A stretch of DNA of 64,000 nucleotides from Ascaphus truei (Eukaryota > Chordata > Amphibia > Anura > Ascaphidae). The notes under the pieces were generated by a model. That model saw only the letters and a program-made list of their open reading frames with translations. It did not search any database and was not told the DNA's origin. Positions 43,111 to 55,219 of this stretch are shown one piece after another; within the stretch, counting starts at the first letter, position 1, and each line of letters opens with the position of its first letter. The translations under genes and the position numbers were made by a program. The DNA lies in NCBI GenBank assembly GCA_036426205.1, contig WSYH01000661.1, positions 113,985-177,984 on the forward strand, given 5' to 3'.

Positions 43111-43468
43111 AGGTTGGGCATCTTTTTAGAAAGGAAAGTTATACAGGGATATACCAAATAAGTATACATGGGAAGGATGTTGATCCAGGGAATAATCTGA
43201 TTGACAATTCTTGGAGTCAGGAAGGAATCTATGTTTCCCCTTATGAGTTATCATTGGATGATATAACAATGGGGTTTTTTGTTTGCCTTCCTCTGGATCA
43301 ATAAGTAAATATAGATATAGGATAAAGTATCTGTTGTCTAAAAATAGCATAGGTTGAACTTGATGGACGTACGTCTTTTTTCAACTTCATCTACTATGCA
43401 AAATCTGCTGAAAGTATACTATTTTTGAAAATTCACAAGCAATATGAACTTTCATAAAAATGTTTGTG

Positions 43469-44545
43469 AAAAGGCAGAATTAAAAAAAAAACCCAGCAAA
43501 CTATTTTGCAAAGCCCATTTGAAGACATTTGCGCAACTCTTCAGCTTATACAGCAAAGGCTAATTCAAGAAGATACAGAATCAATGCACCAACTTACAGT
43601 AGACGACTGTCTCATTATTTTTAACTACTGTAATCAATTTGAACATAGTCGCTAGTTTTGTATTGTGAAGCTGGTAACAGTTTCATATTAGACACACATA
43701 CCTGTACAGGAAGAGTACAGGAGGCTCTGAGTTGCTCCGTGGGGGTATGGGGAGATATCAGGACAGGTTTTCAGGGTGGTTCATCTCTGTAGACAGCACT
43801 TGCAGCATCCAGGATGGTCCATGCTGACACTTTATTTACTTCAGACAGTTATCCACACTCAGGATGATTCAACTGATATTTATTGCATTGCCAGCAGTCA
43901 CAGCATACTTCGTATTCCCCTGAGGGCACATCCCGGGATTGAGGCCCATGTAGGGTCCCTCCTGACTTCCTCCTGTATCCCCTGGTGGGATACAGGGTAG
44001 ATGTTACCCACTCCACAGGGGGGGAAGAGACACCCTGACTTCTGGGAGAGTATCAATATATAACCTGGTGGATGGGCTTGTAACCCTGCTCCATAACAAG
44101 GCAGGTCTGATACTACAAGGCATCCAATTAATGGCATGTGACCCAGCCAGTATCCTCCACCAGGCTGACACTCTCAGGTTGTTGTAAGGCCTGCCCCGGA
44201 TAAAATATGTAAATCCAGGCTGCAATAGCAAACTAGGCCTTCATGGGGAATTAACCCTTCCAGTGTATGTCCTTAGCAGGACTTATACTGTTAGGGCCCC
44301 AAAAGAAGAAATAGTGGCCGGAGGTTATGCTATATTCTCCCCATGGTGAAAATCCTCACCCCCCTGCTGAGCAATACAATATGTGCAACATCAACATACT
44401 GTACCAACAATCCTGTAATAGAATCTAATGCAAGAGCATTAAACAGGTGCATTAACATTAATACAACAGGTTAACATATCCACATAACCGGTACTTCCCT
44501 TGTTGGAGAACCCTTAGGCAAGTATAGGTGTTTTATAGGGCCAAC
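43469..44545. other. No gene; possible retroelement untranslated/LTR sequence
   Basis: No ORF with family resemblance. Lies 3' of the minus-strand gag-like ORF at 44.5-45.2 kb and so may be its downstream untranslated part or LTR. Confidence 0.3.
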
Positions 44546-45200
44546 TCAGTAATAATGGGCTGGGTCTGGTTTCTTTACCAGGCTGTCCTGAATATCAGGC
44601 ACCGTGACAGAGTAATGGCGCCTCCTACCTGACTCAGATATGTATTCCACCCTGTCTAAGTGGATTTTATGCCCCACACACCACACTTTTATCAAACACA
44701 ATATTTCAGCCTGTTCTTTGGGCGAGAGCTGACTCTGCTCCCACCAACATTGCACCTTCTTACCCTCCTCTAGGACAAAGTGCATCCTGTTCAAATGGGG
44801 CACGTACCCCCTATACATCGGGTCCCACAATAGTAAGGCATCCTCCATAGGTGTAACATGCAAGGCAAGCATAATAACATTATTGCTTCTAGGAGCCACA
44901 GACTTGACTGGTGATAAGGGCCGGGGTGACAAGGGTTTAATGCTAGGGTTGGGATCAGCCTGGGGTATGCTGGCAGTGTGGGGTGGAATGGGAACCATAG
45001 AGTCCTTGGACCAGGAGACTATTGAGACCTCCCCCAGCGATCAATAGTAATGTCCTGGCAATGCTCAACTGGCCACAGCCCCAGCAGTCATGTATCTAGC
45101 CAAAGCAATGGCTGCAGCCTCTCGTTGGTCCCGTTCTTCTTTTCTCCCCAGGCACTGCAGAAGAAATGAGTCAGAGGACTTATCACTCACTGGGTGAGGA
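44546..45200 (-). pseudogene. Uncharacterised retroelement gag-like ORF
   Basis: The minus-strand ORF of 150 codons (44,998-44,546) has a Pro/Ser-rich start (PPHTASIPQADPNPS, PLSPRPLSP) and a structured end with VPHLNRMHFVLEEGKKVQCW and HLDRVEYISESGRRRHYSV. Upstream, the same strand reads EERDQREAAAIALARYMTAG (about 45,110) before a stop. I do not recognise the family. Its position next to an LTR-like block at 45.27-46.09 kb and the gag-like composition suggest an LTR retroelement remnant. Confidence 0.35.
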
Positions 45201-45269
45201 TTCGCCATTCCAGCGGTTCTGTCCTCTTAACCCTCACTTGTCCGTCAGGTTCCAGAAGCAATCAAAGAG

Positions 45270-46091
45270 GGCATTCCAGCGGCAGTTCACGTGCGCAGCG
45301 CTCGGGCAGTGCGCGGGCTCCTTCGGTCTCCGCGGTCCCCATGTCCAGGGTACACTCTCACTTGGCAGCAGTGTCACGCGACGCATGCATGGTACACACT
45401 CTCTAAAGCGTTCCGTGGTCTCCGCCCCGACTCCACCCCTGCTCTGACGACGTAGGTACGCGGTACAGAGGCCGCACACATTCCTCCCCCCTCGTCTTGG
45501 GTCCCGCCTCCGGTCTCCGCCCCCACACTGACATGGTTGCCATGGCACACGCGAGTGGCGCGCAACCGGGTCACCAGCGTGATGCGCGGGTTACGCGTGG
45601 GGCGCGCGCTCTCTAGAGTTACCACCCCCACTCCTAATTGGTTGCACAATAGGACGCACCTGCATGATCCAGCAGCCTATCAGTGAGGGCCCCTTCACTT
45701 CCTGGTTGCCTCCCATTGGGGGGAGGTCCTATATATACCTTATCAGTACTCTCCTGCTTTGTCAAGCATAACTGCATTCTCAACGCATCCTGCCTTGTCT
45801 GCCTGACCCTGCCTTGGACTTTGACCTTGTGATACTCTCGTGCACTGACCCTGGCTTTGGAAAATGACGATCCTGCTCTCTACTGCACTGACCCTGGCTT
45901 AGGCTTAACGACATCTCTGCTCTCTCCAATCCTGACCCCGGCTACGTACCCCAATGATCCGCTACTCTCCACTCCTAGACCCGGCAAGTACCACGTTTAT
46001 GCTGTCTTCTATAACCCTGACCCAGCTTGCAAGACTATCCTGCACTCTAGATCCACCCTCACGCCTCGTTTGTGGTGAGCTACGCGTTACA
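45270..46091. mobile_element. LTR-like block (Gypsy type)
   Basis: GC-rich upstream part, then TATATATACC (TATA box, about 45,730) and a C-rich 3' part with repeated CTGACCCTGGCTT and GACCCCGGC words as in the 924-1537 LTR, ending GTGAGCTACGCGTTACA at 46,091 (compare GTGAGCGCAAGCATTACA at 1537). The left end is not fixed; TGTCACGCG at about 45,371 is one candidate. Confidence 0.55.
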
Positions 46092-46315
46092 CCGGGGAGG
46101 TAACAGCAGTCTTAGAGGCCATCCGGCCGGACAGCTCCACCCGCTAAACTCCCTCAGATCGTGGAGATGAAATTAGTACCAGGGCAATGAGAAAATGAAT
46201 ATCACCATGGGAAAGGTCAAAGTATAGGGGTAGAGGGGAAAGAAGGAGAAGGGGAAAAAAACACTTGAAACAAAAGGAAAAAACCACAATATGGAAAAAG
46301 GAAAGCAAACTAGGG

Positions 46316-46352
46316 GGGCGACGTTTCGAGGGGTGACCTCTTCATCTGGCCC
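46316..46352 (-). ncRNA. Hammerhead-like motif, left arm
   Basis: Minus strand: GGGC, core CAGATGA (position 4 is A instead of U; C3 and G8 kept), extra A, stem II GAGG/CCTC, GAAA, ACGT mini stem III, C as cleavage base, then GCCC pairing with GGGC. Confidence 0.5.
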
Positions 46353-46596
46353 ATTCCCCTTGGTCCCAAAGGATCCCACAGGTACTTCCCTAAGCCTTCC
46401 CTCCCCACTGTCAGATAATCCCACACTCTGCTAACAAAAGCTATAAATCATGAATTATAAATAGGACAAAGTGCATATACAGATATCAGATATCAAAACA
46501 GTTAATGAGAATGAGCAAACCCTCTGTCCTCTGCTCCTCATGCTCTATGGAGTGCTTGGGGAAGTACCTCTGGGACCCTTTGGGACCAGGGGGAAT

Positions 46597-46633
46597 GGGC
46601 CAGATAAAGAGGTTACCCCTCGAAACGTCGCCC
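46597..46633 (+). ncRNA. Hammerhead-like motif, right arm (G8 lost)
   Basis: Same fold as the left arm: GGGC, CAGATAA, A, GAGG/CCTC, GAAACGTC, GCCC. Position 8 is A while position 3 is C, so the 3-8 pair is broken in this copy. Confidence 0.45.
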
Positions 46634-46859
46634 CACTAGTTTGCTTTCCTTTTTCCATATTGTGTTTTTTTCCTTTTGTTTCATGTGTTTTTTTCCCCTT
46701 CTCCTTCTTTCCCCCCTACCCCCTATACTTTGACCTTTCCCATGGTCATATATTAATTTTCTCATTGGCACATTGGCTATTGTTGCTATAATTATAGTTT
46801 ATTACTAGTGCCATTAAAATTGTTCATTTTCACTACACTGGTATTCTTCAGTATCTTTA

Positions 46860-47931
46860 GCTGTGAGACAGAGAGTGCTGGCACTGCCTTTGGTTTGTTA
46901 AGAATTCTGGGTAGTGGCATGCAAATGAGTACCCAGTGGGTCTGACACTTTTAGGTTTCTCTACAGTTTATTACATGGAATACCTAGAACTCAAAACATT
47001 AAATGAGGAAGCAGTAAGGTGGATCATTGTACTTTGAAAACTGTAATACCTGTACAGACTGTCAATTACTTTAATTAATTATACATGTGCCTACACATTT
47101 ACACTTTTTAAGAGTTGAAACAAAATATTCTTATAATAGCTGGCTTTCCTTTTTGTGCTGCTTGGAACAGCCAGACATTTTATTATAATTATTTATCCTA
47201 ATCAGCATTTGGAAGAGAAGCACATTAAATAAACACTAACTATTATGGTTGTTTCTTTGGATCTCTCCCAAGCTGTAAATGTTGAAAAAGCCCACAACAT
47301 GGAATGACTTACTTGGGGAATATAAAATATGGTCTGTAGGGATCAACATTAATTACTTTTTTTTTTGTTTTATTGACAGTAAAAGGACAAGGAAATTGCA
47401 TAGGGTTCATCAGAAGTGTTACTTTATCTGATTGCCCTGTGCAAAATGTTATGTTAGGGATTTTACATCTTATAATGAAATGCTTCACAATATAAGCCAA
47501 TATATAATTTGTACAAACAGGATGGATGCATATTGTTTGTTTACAAGACATATTAAAAACTAATGATGGTACAATTACAGCATTCAAAAGTTGGCTATGG
47601 TAACTATAATTTTGTTGTGAAAGCAAAGAATTGTTATCTGCACAGTCTTTAAGTGGAATTATGGAACTTTTGACTCAACGGAACCTTTAATTTTAAGTTC
47701 TTCAAATCAGCCGTGTCAAATTTGTAGGGGTCTGTTTGATTTACTGTATGTTTACTGTGTTTTTCTGGTATATACAAATGTTCAAGACATTATATATGGC
47801 ATACAGTAGATTTCTAAACAGGTTTTTTGTTTTGTTTTAACTTCTTATTTAAAAAATGAAGATACGCTAGGAAATTAATACTAAGATGTACAGAACTTTA
47901 ATTATTGAGCAATGCTAGTTCTTTATGCACC
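46860..47931. other. No gene seen
   Basis: AT-rich, no repeat family or ORF of interest; a T run at 47,358-47,367. Confidence 0.5.
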
Positions 47932-47934
47932 TTA

Positions 47935-48100
47935 GGCCCGTAATATAAGGGGCGTGCGCGCCTGTGCAAACACTCGTGCACGTGACGCACACTTTTTGTG
48001 TGTTCGGTCCATGCTGCTTTGAGCAACAGGCTTGGAAGGGTACTGTGTGTGTGTGTTGCTGGGTAGCTGTCTCTGTGTGTGTTTGTCACTGGGAAGCAGT

Positions 48101-48164
<64 letters not shown>

Positions 48165-48907
48165 GTGTCACAAGCTGTCAGTGTGTGTGTGTGGGTGTCA
48201 CTGGGTAACTGTGTGTGTCACTTTGAAGTGGTCTGTGTTTTTGTGTCACTGGGGAAGCTATTTGTTTATATATGTGTGTGTATATTAAATAGTATTTAAA
48301 TTTTTTTAAAAAGACATGTGAGAATAAATTATTTATTAACATTGTGCAACTTTGATAAATATATACACCCACACATACACAAACACACACCCACCCACCC
48401 ATACATACACACACACACACACACACACACACCCCCACACACACACACACACATATATACATATATAAGATTATTTCTTGCCTCCACAGTTCAGTATTCA
48501 TTGGTACAGTTACAATTACACTTCATTCCATTTGTGTATTAGCACTTATTTATTGTATCCACATACCAGGGTTCAGCTACTGTCTCCCCCTTCATATTTG
48601 TGGCATTTGTATTCATAGCTCATTTCAGCTTTACATCCATTTTTTGGAGGGTTCAGCATTATTACAGCTCATTGGACACCACTGTTCCTTTTTATCTTTT
48701 TATGTTTGTATGTGATGAATACATTTTGTTATCTGATACTATATATGCTAGAGTGCTACTTTTGGGGAATCTCTTTTCTGTGTTGCTTTTCATATTATTC
48801 TAATCCCCAGCACCGCCAGTAGTGTTCATTACACACACTTTATTATACTGGTTTTAGCACGTGTTATTTTTAGGTCTGTTGCAGGCTCTCTTTTGTGTCT
48901 CACATAT

Positions 48908-48938
<31 letters not shown>

Positions 48939-49124
48939 TACATTACAGTCTCAGCAGTAGCGACGCGGAAAGATTATTTTCACAGTCTTCCCCCGATCGT
49001 CCGGCTCCACGCTCACTGCCGTGAGCGCGCACGTCCCCAGTATAGGACGGCTGGCTATCCAAAGCCATTTATAAGTACAACGCGCCTGAAGGGCGGAGCA
49101 AGCGCACCCACTATATTACGGGCC
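47935..49124. mobile_element. Non-autonomous PIF/Harbinger-like element (1.19 kb)
   Basis: Terminal inverted repeat GGCCCGTAATATA at the left and TATATTACGGGCC at the right, each bounded by TTA (47,932-47,934; 49,125-49,127), the TWA duplication of PIF/Harbinger. The interior has a TG array (about 48,100-48,170), a CA array (about 48,412-48,455) and no transposase; the cysteine/valine-rich ORFs are the microsatellites translated. Confidence 0.7.
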
Positions 49125-49127
49125 TTA

Positions 49128-50170
49128 CAGTCCACTCATACCTGACCCATAAAATACCTTACCCCTTAGCACCATTTAGTAAATCTCAGCAATTATGTAT
49201 TTCCAATGTGTGAATATTTTACATGCTCTGTATTTGATTCCAAAACCAGGGTGACTTAGTTCAAATATTCTGAGAAAACATGTCAACAATGGAACATGTA
49301 TTTATGTATGTAGAGTATTGTTTGTAGCGCACACTACATCTATTGTCACATCTTCCTTGTTTTAGAGTAAACCGCATAATATCACTCCATCTATTAATAT
49401 CTTAAAATAAACTCTTCTGTGGTCCAACACATTGTAATTTGGACTGTCATCCCACAAAGCTCTGAAATTCACCACAGTGAACTATTCCACATTACGACAA
49501 GAAATGCAAGAGATTTATCAGTTAATATACTGTATATCTATTTTTAAACTGTTCTAGTGCACAAATAGATAGTCATCCCTCATGTTATATACAAGCCTTT
49601 AGTTCATTGTTACCATAAAATAATATTTTATGAATAAAATACATGTTTTTAGTTTCATAAATCTGCAAAAGTATTGTATGGTCCATTTAACCAACAGTTT
49701 ATTATAAAATTGAATTAGGCTTACTTGATTTAAATAATGTATTATATTATTTTGAAAATACTGGGATAAGGGATTAAAACATCACAAATGTTAAAGTTCA
49801 GTGAGACTTCAATTTAACGTGTCCTACCATTTCATTTAGGCCATGGTTCATCAAGTTTTGATACAAGTATTACACTTTGATCCAATGGTAACTTCCATTT
49901 AAGTTAAAACCAGTTAACACCAGATTGTGTGCTATATACCATATCGTAGCTTTATGAATGTGACCCAATGTTTCTAGTTATGCCTGTAGTATTTACGCTT
50001 TCATTGACCTTGCATTTTCACGTTTAATAAATTTTTTTAAATCACTGAGTATTAAAAATAGTACAGTATAATAAATTACAAATATGCATAATTTAGGGTC
50101 CTAAAATGTTTTTTCATTTTCACAAAGGCACAAAACATATATGAACCTAATTGGCTTGCACGGTTTTTGA
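49128..50170. other. No gene seen
   Basis: AT-rich; no ORF of 60 codons or repeat structure. Confidence 0.5.
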
Positions 50171-50575
50171 GTGGCTGAGAAAGAAGCTGTTGTTAAATAG
50201 TCAAGATTCCCTCCCACAGTACTGCATGTAGACCTGTAGGAGTGCACAGAGGATTCTAGTTCAGGCCCAGGACTGGTAAGAACTAGAATATCTCATGAGG
50301 CCAACAGCTATCTTTTGGGTATATAAACCCCACCCAGCCTGCCAATTGTTGCATGTTAATTTTTTGTTCACATAGGTGCAGGCTGGCTATTCTTTGCTCC
50401 CTGTACTTTGTCTTTCCCAGGTTAAAGTTATCTTGGATCTAGTTCTGCAGGTTCTCAGATTCCATTTTTTCCCCCTGGTTTATTACTTTGGTGTGAACAT
50501 TAAACACTATCAGTTTTTACTTATTCGGAACTCTTTGTCTTTTTTGAGTTTTCATATACCTCAGAAGGCCTTGTA
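50171..50575 (+). promoter_or_regulatory. LTR-like promoter block with TATA box
   Basis: TATATAAACCCCACCCAGC at 50,320-50,338 in a context resembling an LTR promoter, followed by T- and C-rich sequence. No flanking LTR partner or coding domain was found, so only the promoter-like core is supported. Confidence 0.3.
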
Positions 50576-50935
50576 GTTTTGATGGATTGACAAGCCCAAG
50601 TTATCAGTCCTTGCTAAGTACATGGATCCCATCAAAATATTATGGGCTGATCTATCCAAAACCTTGCCAGCTTTATCTCCACCCTGCCCCGCACATGTGC
50701 TGGTGAACACCAAATGTGAAGTGATGAAAGCCAAGTGCAATAGAAGGAAGAATTTCCGATCAGGATTAACACAACGGGTTCCCTACTTCTCAATAGGACT
50801 GCTGTGGTAGTCCTACCGGAATGCACCAGTCTGGAAGACCTGTGCAGTGAGAGCTGACAGAGGCAGTCCCTCTCTCTGCGCATCTCTAACAGTAATCGTG
50901 TTGCTTTATTCTATTTTAATTACATAGCATTGAAT

Positions 50936-51185
50936 CAGGGGAACTCGGAGTTGAACCGCATTAATTTCAGCTCCAGTGACCCCCTGCCTCTCGAGTTACA
51001 GGCCCCGTTATGGGGTGCCGGTATTCCAGTGGCCATGTTTAAATTCTCCCGTGTCATAGCCCACGTGACCGGGAGATTAAAACAAAGCAGAGGAATGCCG
51101 GCACTCCATAATGGGGCCTGTAACTCAGTAAGCAGGGTGTCCCCAGACCTGAAATCAATGCGCTTCAGGTCCTGAGACCCCATGT
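50936..51185. repeat. Fold-back MITE, about 120-bp arms
   Basis: 50,936-51,055 and 51,065-51,185 are imperfect reverse complements (GTTACAGGCCCCGTTATGGG with CCATAATGGGGCCTGTAAC). Non-coding. Confidence 0.75.
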
Positions 51186-51199
51186 TACAATACTGTAAT

Positions 51200-51870
51200 A
51201 TTAAAATAAATTAAAGCAGCTTTATTACCTTAGCAGCTAACCGTGAAGGCAATGAAGGGGTTGAGCCAGACTAACGGGTTTATTGGGGGTAGAGAGGGTG
51301 AGTGAAAGGGGTATTTACCCCAGGGTGGGTTGTTAGGCCTACCGGAAAGGTCGTGGGAGGGGTTGACCCTTTCATTACCTTAGCAGTAGTAACTGCTATG
51401 GTAATGAAAGGGTTAACCCCTCTCACTACCCATCGAGAGGCCTGCTGGGGCAACAATCCCCCTTTACCCACCTCCGCTGCCCCCAATAAATATATCGATA
51501 CAATACATTGAACAAAACACATACAGTATCATAATGGGCAAAATCCCTATTATCCATATCTAGATAATAGATCATTTGCCTATTAAATAATAAAAGATAA
51601 CCAAAACATGACCCAGCCAGCATATAGTAAATTAAAATTGTACTTACCCCTGCCAGGATTAATGCCATCCTCATCCCCCTCGTCTTCCTCTACTTCAGTG
51701 GGCACTGACAGTAAAAAAAAACCTAACTACTGGTCACAAACCCCTTAATCACCTTAGCGGGTATTAACTACTATGGTAATAAAAGGGTTAGCCGCCCTTC
51801 CGCTATTCACCTGGGAAACCTAACCATCCTCCCTGGGGCAACTACCCCTCACCCCAATAAACCAATTGAT
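51200..51870. repeat. Palindromic GGGTTAACCC-type repeat family
   Basis: 51,200-51,500 folds around CATTACCTTAGCAGTAGTAACTGC, with arms carrying GGGTTGACCCTTTCATTACC. A partial copy lies at 51,735-51,870 and another at 58,810-58,925 (ATTACCTTAGTGGCTAACCA). Confidence 0.65.
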
Positions 51871-51879
51871 TAGCACAGG

Positions 51880-52440
51880 GGAGAAAATGGTAAAAAGCGC
51901 AAACTAATATCACCTTAAATCAACACAATGGTATAAACAGTGTAATAAATAGTGAAGTGACAAAATATAATTTTCACCATACATGAGAAATGCAGCTGAT
52001 TAAGGAGATGTTTCCCAACATCACAAATAATTAACAGCACAAAGACTTACACAGCGCAGGGGGCTCCTCAGGTAAATGAGCAAGAGCTACAGCTATATGT
52101 TTCACTCAGACAGGTGAGCTTCCTCACATTGTACCTTGCCGACATCGTTGTCTTCTGCTGTCTGTGGTCCTTTGGAGAGAGTCTCTGTAGCTCCGGTGCT
52201 TGGGTTTCTGCCTTCCATGCCTGTCTTGGGCTGTTGAGTTGGAGGCAAGCCAGAGCTTTGAGTGGGGGTATAGCCGGTCATCTGGAGGAAGTGCCCAGCT
52301 GCTCTATCATCTGTGCCTCATCTGTTTGTAGTGTCTTGGGATACTATGGATTCCACAGTGGAGGGAGAGCCAGCATTTACCCAGTGCCTGCAGGATCAAT
52401 CTAGATGTCACTGTGGTACAGCATGCCCTATGGGCAGGGT
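51880..52440 (-). mobile_element. PLE-terminal-like fragment with degenerate hammerhead motif
   Basis: Layout like the other PLE terminal repeats: AT-rich part, hammerhead-like motif, then a more GC-rich part. The motif (52,088-52,132, minus) reads core GTGAGGA, extra A, stem II GCTCA/TGAGT and GAAACATATAGC; C3 is replaced by G, so cleavage is unlikely. Confidence 0.4.
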
Positions 52441-53919
52441 TTGCCGCTATGGAAGTCATTGGGCAAGCTACAAATAAATAAAAAGCAGCAAATAAAATAA
52501 ATTACATTTCAATTAAAAAAATTCCCATAAACCAACTGATTGGCACAGTGGTACATCATGCCCCATGGTCATGGTTTGCCACTATGGCAGTCAATGGGCA
52601 AACTACAAATATGCCTGTATAGAAAGATGCAGTCACTGCATGCAAGTCCTTATAATCAGGTACAGTTCATTTTCCCCAGAATTGAATCACTTTTGTTTGC
52701 TGCATAGTTCTCAGTGCTTTTCAACTTTCCAATATCCCCTTCTTTAAATATCATCAGAAAACCATCTTTTTGATTAATCATTTTAGAAACCTTGAAAAGA
52801 TATCAACTACATCCACACCAAATGCTTCTCATAAGCGCATTGCCCAATCACTATTAATCTAAGTACTATTTTTGTGTCTTCTATTATACCACCTATATTG
52901 AATGGTAAGCTCCTTGGCACAAGTGTACTTAACTTATTATATACTTATCAAACTCATATTTTATAATAATTTCTTGTTTTGGGAACTGATACTCAAGAGT
53001 TCTGCATATACAGTATGTTTAGGACTATACAAATCAATAAAATATTGATAAAGCAATACCATCTTAGTCGTTTGCTATAAATAAAAGCAAATCTAAAACA
53101 AATGACTTACACTAACATCAAAGTCCCCAAAAAATAACGAAAAAAATATATGTTTTCCTTTGCTTTGAAGATTGAAATGTGGATATTTTCAGTTGCATTG
53201 TTCAGTCCTGCCGTCCCCTTAGAATACAAATTATATTATTTTGTAAAGTCACGCTATGTGCTACTGTACTGTCAGGTTAAGTTTTTAAGCCCTTCAAAGC
53301 CAGATCGTGTGAAGATGTGCAACATTGTTTGACTTGAAATATGTAAGAATTAAAACTATTTCCTGCAGGGTACTAGTAATCTGCATTCCAAGACCAACAA
53401 ATGCCCTGATTAGAACAAATATGATTGCAAAGGCATATGTACAAGTTTCCACTTTATAAAGTTTCACCTAACTGAAATCCCCAGAGTCACTCTACTTAGA
53501 AAATTACTTTTTGACTTAATATCCTTCAATTGTTGAAAACATGCGTCACTGAGATTCTAGTGAAATGCAGGAGTCCCAACTTTCAACACATAGGCATTTG
53601 ATTGTGAGGGGAGGTGATTGTTTCATATTCACACTGAAAAGGTTAAGAACTTAGCTTCCCGATGTGCCTAATGAATGTAAGGATAATTACACCCCTGAGT
53701 CCATGACCTAATTTAGTGTAAAATGTTCACAGGTTAATAAGAGCAGCACTTTTTACCATGATTATAAGAAGCAATACGAGTCTTATTGTAGGTTTGGGTG
53801 GGTAGCAATTAGTCTAAATTTAAATAATATTTACATATCTATTAGTGTGCCAATGGAGATTCATTATTGATTTAAATATTCAGTATTCTTTAATACAATG
53901 ATGGCTGAAATGTACTGTA
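52441..53919. other. No gene seen
   Basis: A short direct repeat (CACTGTGGTACAGCATGCCC at 52,408 and CACAGTGGTACATCATGCCC at 52,545) spills into the start. The rest is AT-rich without features. Confidence 0.45.
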
Positions 53920-53924
53920 GTGCC

Positions 53925-54258
53925 GACGAGTACTTTAAAACAAACCTGGGGCAATCACCAAAAGGACCCAGGTACATGCTGGGTACATGCTGCAACATTC
54001 CAGTGACATTTCTGCAGACAGACTAATGGCCCATCGGATTAACAGCGGGGTCCCTGGCAGTACCATTCAAACTGAATGGGTCTGCCAGGGACCCCTGCTG
54101 TGTTAATCCAATGGGCGATTAGTCTCTGCAGAAATGTCACTGAAATGTTGCAGCATGTACCCAGCATGTACCTGAGTCATAATGGTAAATAGCCCCAGAT
54201 TTTCCCCAGATTTTCAAGGCAAGTTTAAGGCAAGTTTTAGAATACTCGTCGGCGCACC
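53925..54258. mobile_element. Fold-back MITE with GCCGACGAGTA ends
   Basis: Outer ends GTGCCGACGAGTACTTTAAA and TTAGAATACTCGTCGGCGCAC in inverse orientation, CTGTA on both sides, and a strong internal palindrome (53,962-54,175; GCAACATTCCAGTGACATTT with AAATGTCACTGAAATGTTGC). Non-coding. Confidence 0.7.
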
Positions 54259-55015
54259 TGTATGTTTTAAAAAAAATCTGTGAACAGTACTTTAATGAAG
54301 GTTAAAAAAGACGACGAAGTATCACTTAACCGGCACTGAAATAACTATTCTCTTAAATCATACTGTAGATCTCAAATGTATGCATTGCTGCCCATTGAAC
54401 AGTGAAGCAGTTATCCCTCCTAATTGCTTGTTTTTTGACCTATAACTAATACAGTACCATGAAGTAAAACTGTTGATAAGAATGTTGAGTACAGTATATA
54501 ACACTGAACGGAATTTTCACCTGGGGTACTATTTAATGAAACATTGCCATGCAGTTGACCTCAACTGTTTCAAACTAAATTATAACAATGGTGTACAATT
54601 AATTATCTGTCTTTTGCTATTTTAAAATACTGTCCTACATACTTTAGTCAAATCAAGAAAATGTTTTTCCTATAATTACCTTAATTTTTCTTTTCTTCAT
54701 AACAATCACTTATTTGACTGCCAATTACTAGGTTTTTTTTTTTTTTTTAGTTCGGAAAGAAATTCAACTTCTTTGAAGCTTCCTCAAAACAGCTGTCATT
54801 GAGATTTTCTGCAAATATCTGTGTGACTTGGTTTGTATATAATAGCACTCTAGTGCAACTACAGGTACATGAACTTCTACCACAAATATAAAACACATAA
54901 ACTGCTATTACTTGGTAATGTTTAAAAATAAGACCGCTTTTAAAGGATTGGTGGTCAAAATGCAAAGCACCGTTGATAGATAACTGTTTTTTTTTTTTAC
55001 ACTATATTTCACAAG
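54259..55015. other. No gene; pyrimidine-rich end
   Basis: AT-rich with T runs at 54,732-54,748 and 54,988-54,999. The latter precedes a candidate acceptor. Confidence 0.45.
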
Positions 55016-55219
55016 GGTACTTGTAGTAAAAGTGGCACGGGGAAAGCCAAGAAAATCTTATCAGCCTCAGAAACATCATCACAAAATGTTACACAGCAGA
55101 AAACATTTGAGGTGGAGGAGTATGATGTTGATGAAAATGAAGAGCATGTTGCTAGTATTAGTGGCACTGCAGGAGAAGAAGAGATAGCTCAAGCAGAACA
55201 GCTTATTCTAGAATGTTGC
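55016..55219 (+). other. Candidate exon of an unidentified gene
   Basis: A polypyrimidine tract and CACAAG acceptor lead into an open frame reading TCSKSGTGKAKKILSASETS, then KTFEVEEYDVDENEEHVAS and EEEIAQAEQLILECC. The acidic, Ser-rich, low-complexity-free sequence is unlike the transposon ORFs around it. It runs directly into LTR-like sequence at 55,220 (TGTCGCGCTG), so the natural donor is not seen. It could be a retrocopy fragment or a captured exon; no name is claimed. Confidence 0.35.

Larger units (their letters stand above)
41850..43468. mobile_element. Composite fold-back element, inverted ends of about 120 bp
   Basis: 41,850-41,975 and 43,345-43,468 are inverted copies (TTTTATGAAAGTTCATATTG, CAGCAGATTT, CATCAAGTTCAACCTA in complement). 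A second, inner inverted pair lies at 42,322-42,420 and 43,066-43,160 (TTCCTTTCTAAA, TTTTTTTGAACA, TTATTGGGGGGCTT). Between them are nested a GC-rich insertion, a MITE and a minisatellite. Confidence 0.65.
46185..46767. mobile_element. Fold-back element with two opposed hammerhead-like motifs
   Basis: Arms about 46,185-46,408 and 46,552-46,767 are reverse complements with moderate divergence (sharing CAATGAGAAAAT, CCATGGGAAAGGTCAAAGTA, AGGGAAGTACCT in complement). Each arm holds one hammerhead-like motif. Spacer about 145 bp, non-coding. Confidence 0.7.

Noticed and set aside
47964..48501. Cys/Val-rich ORFs
   Set aside because: Translation of TG/CA microsatellites.
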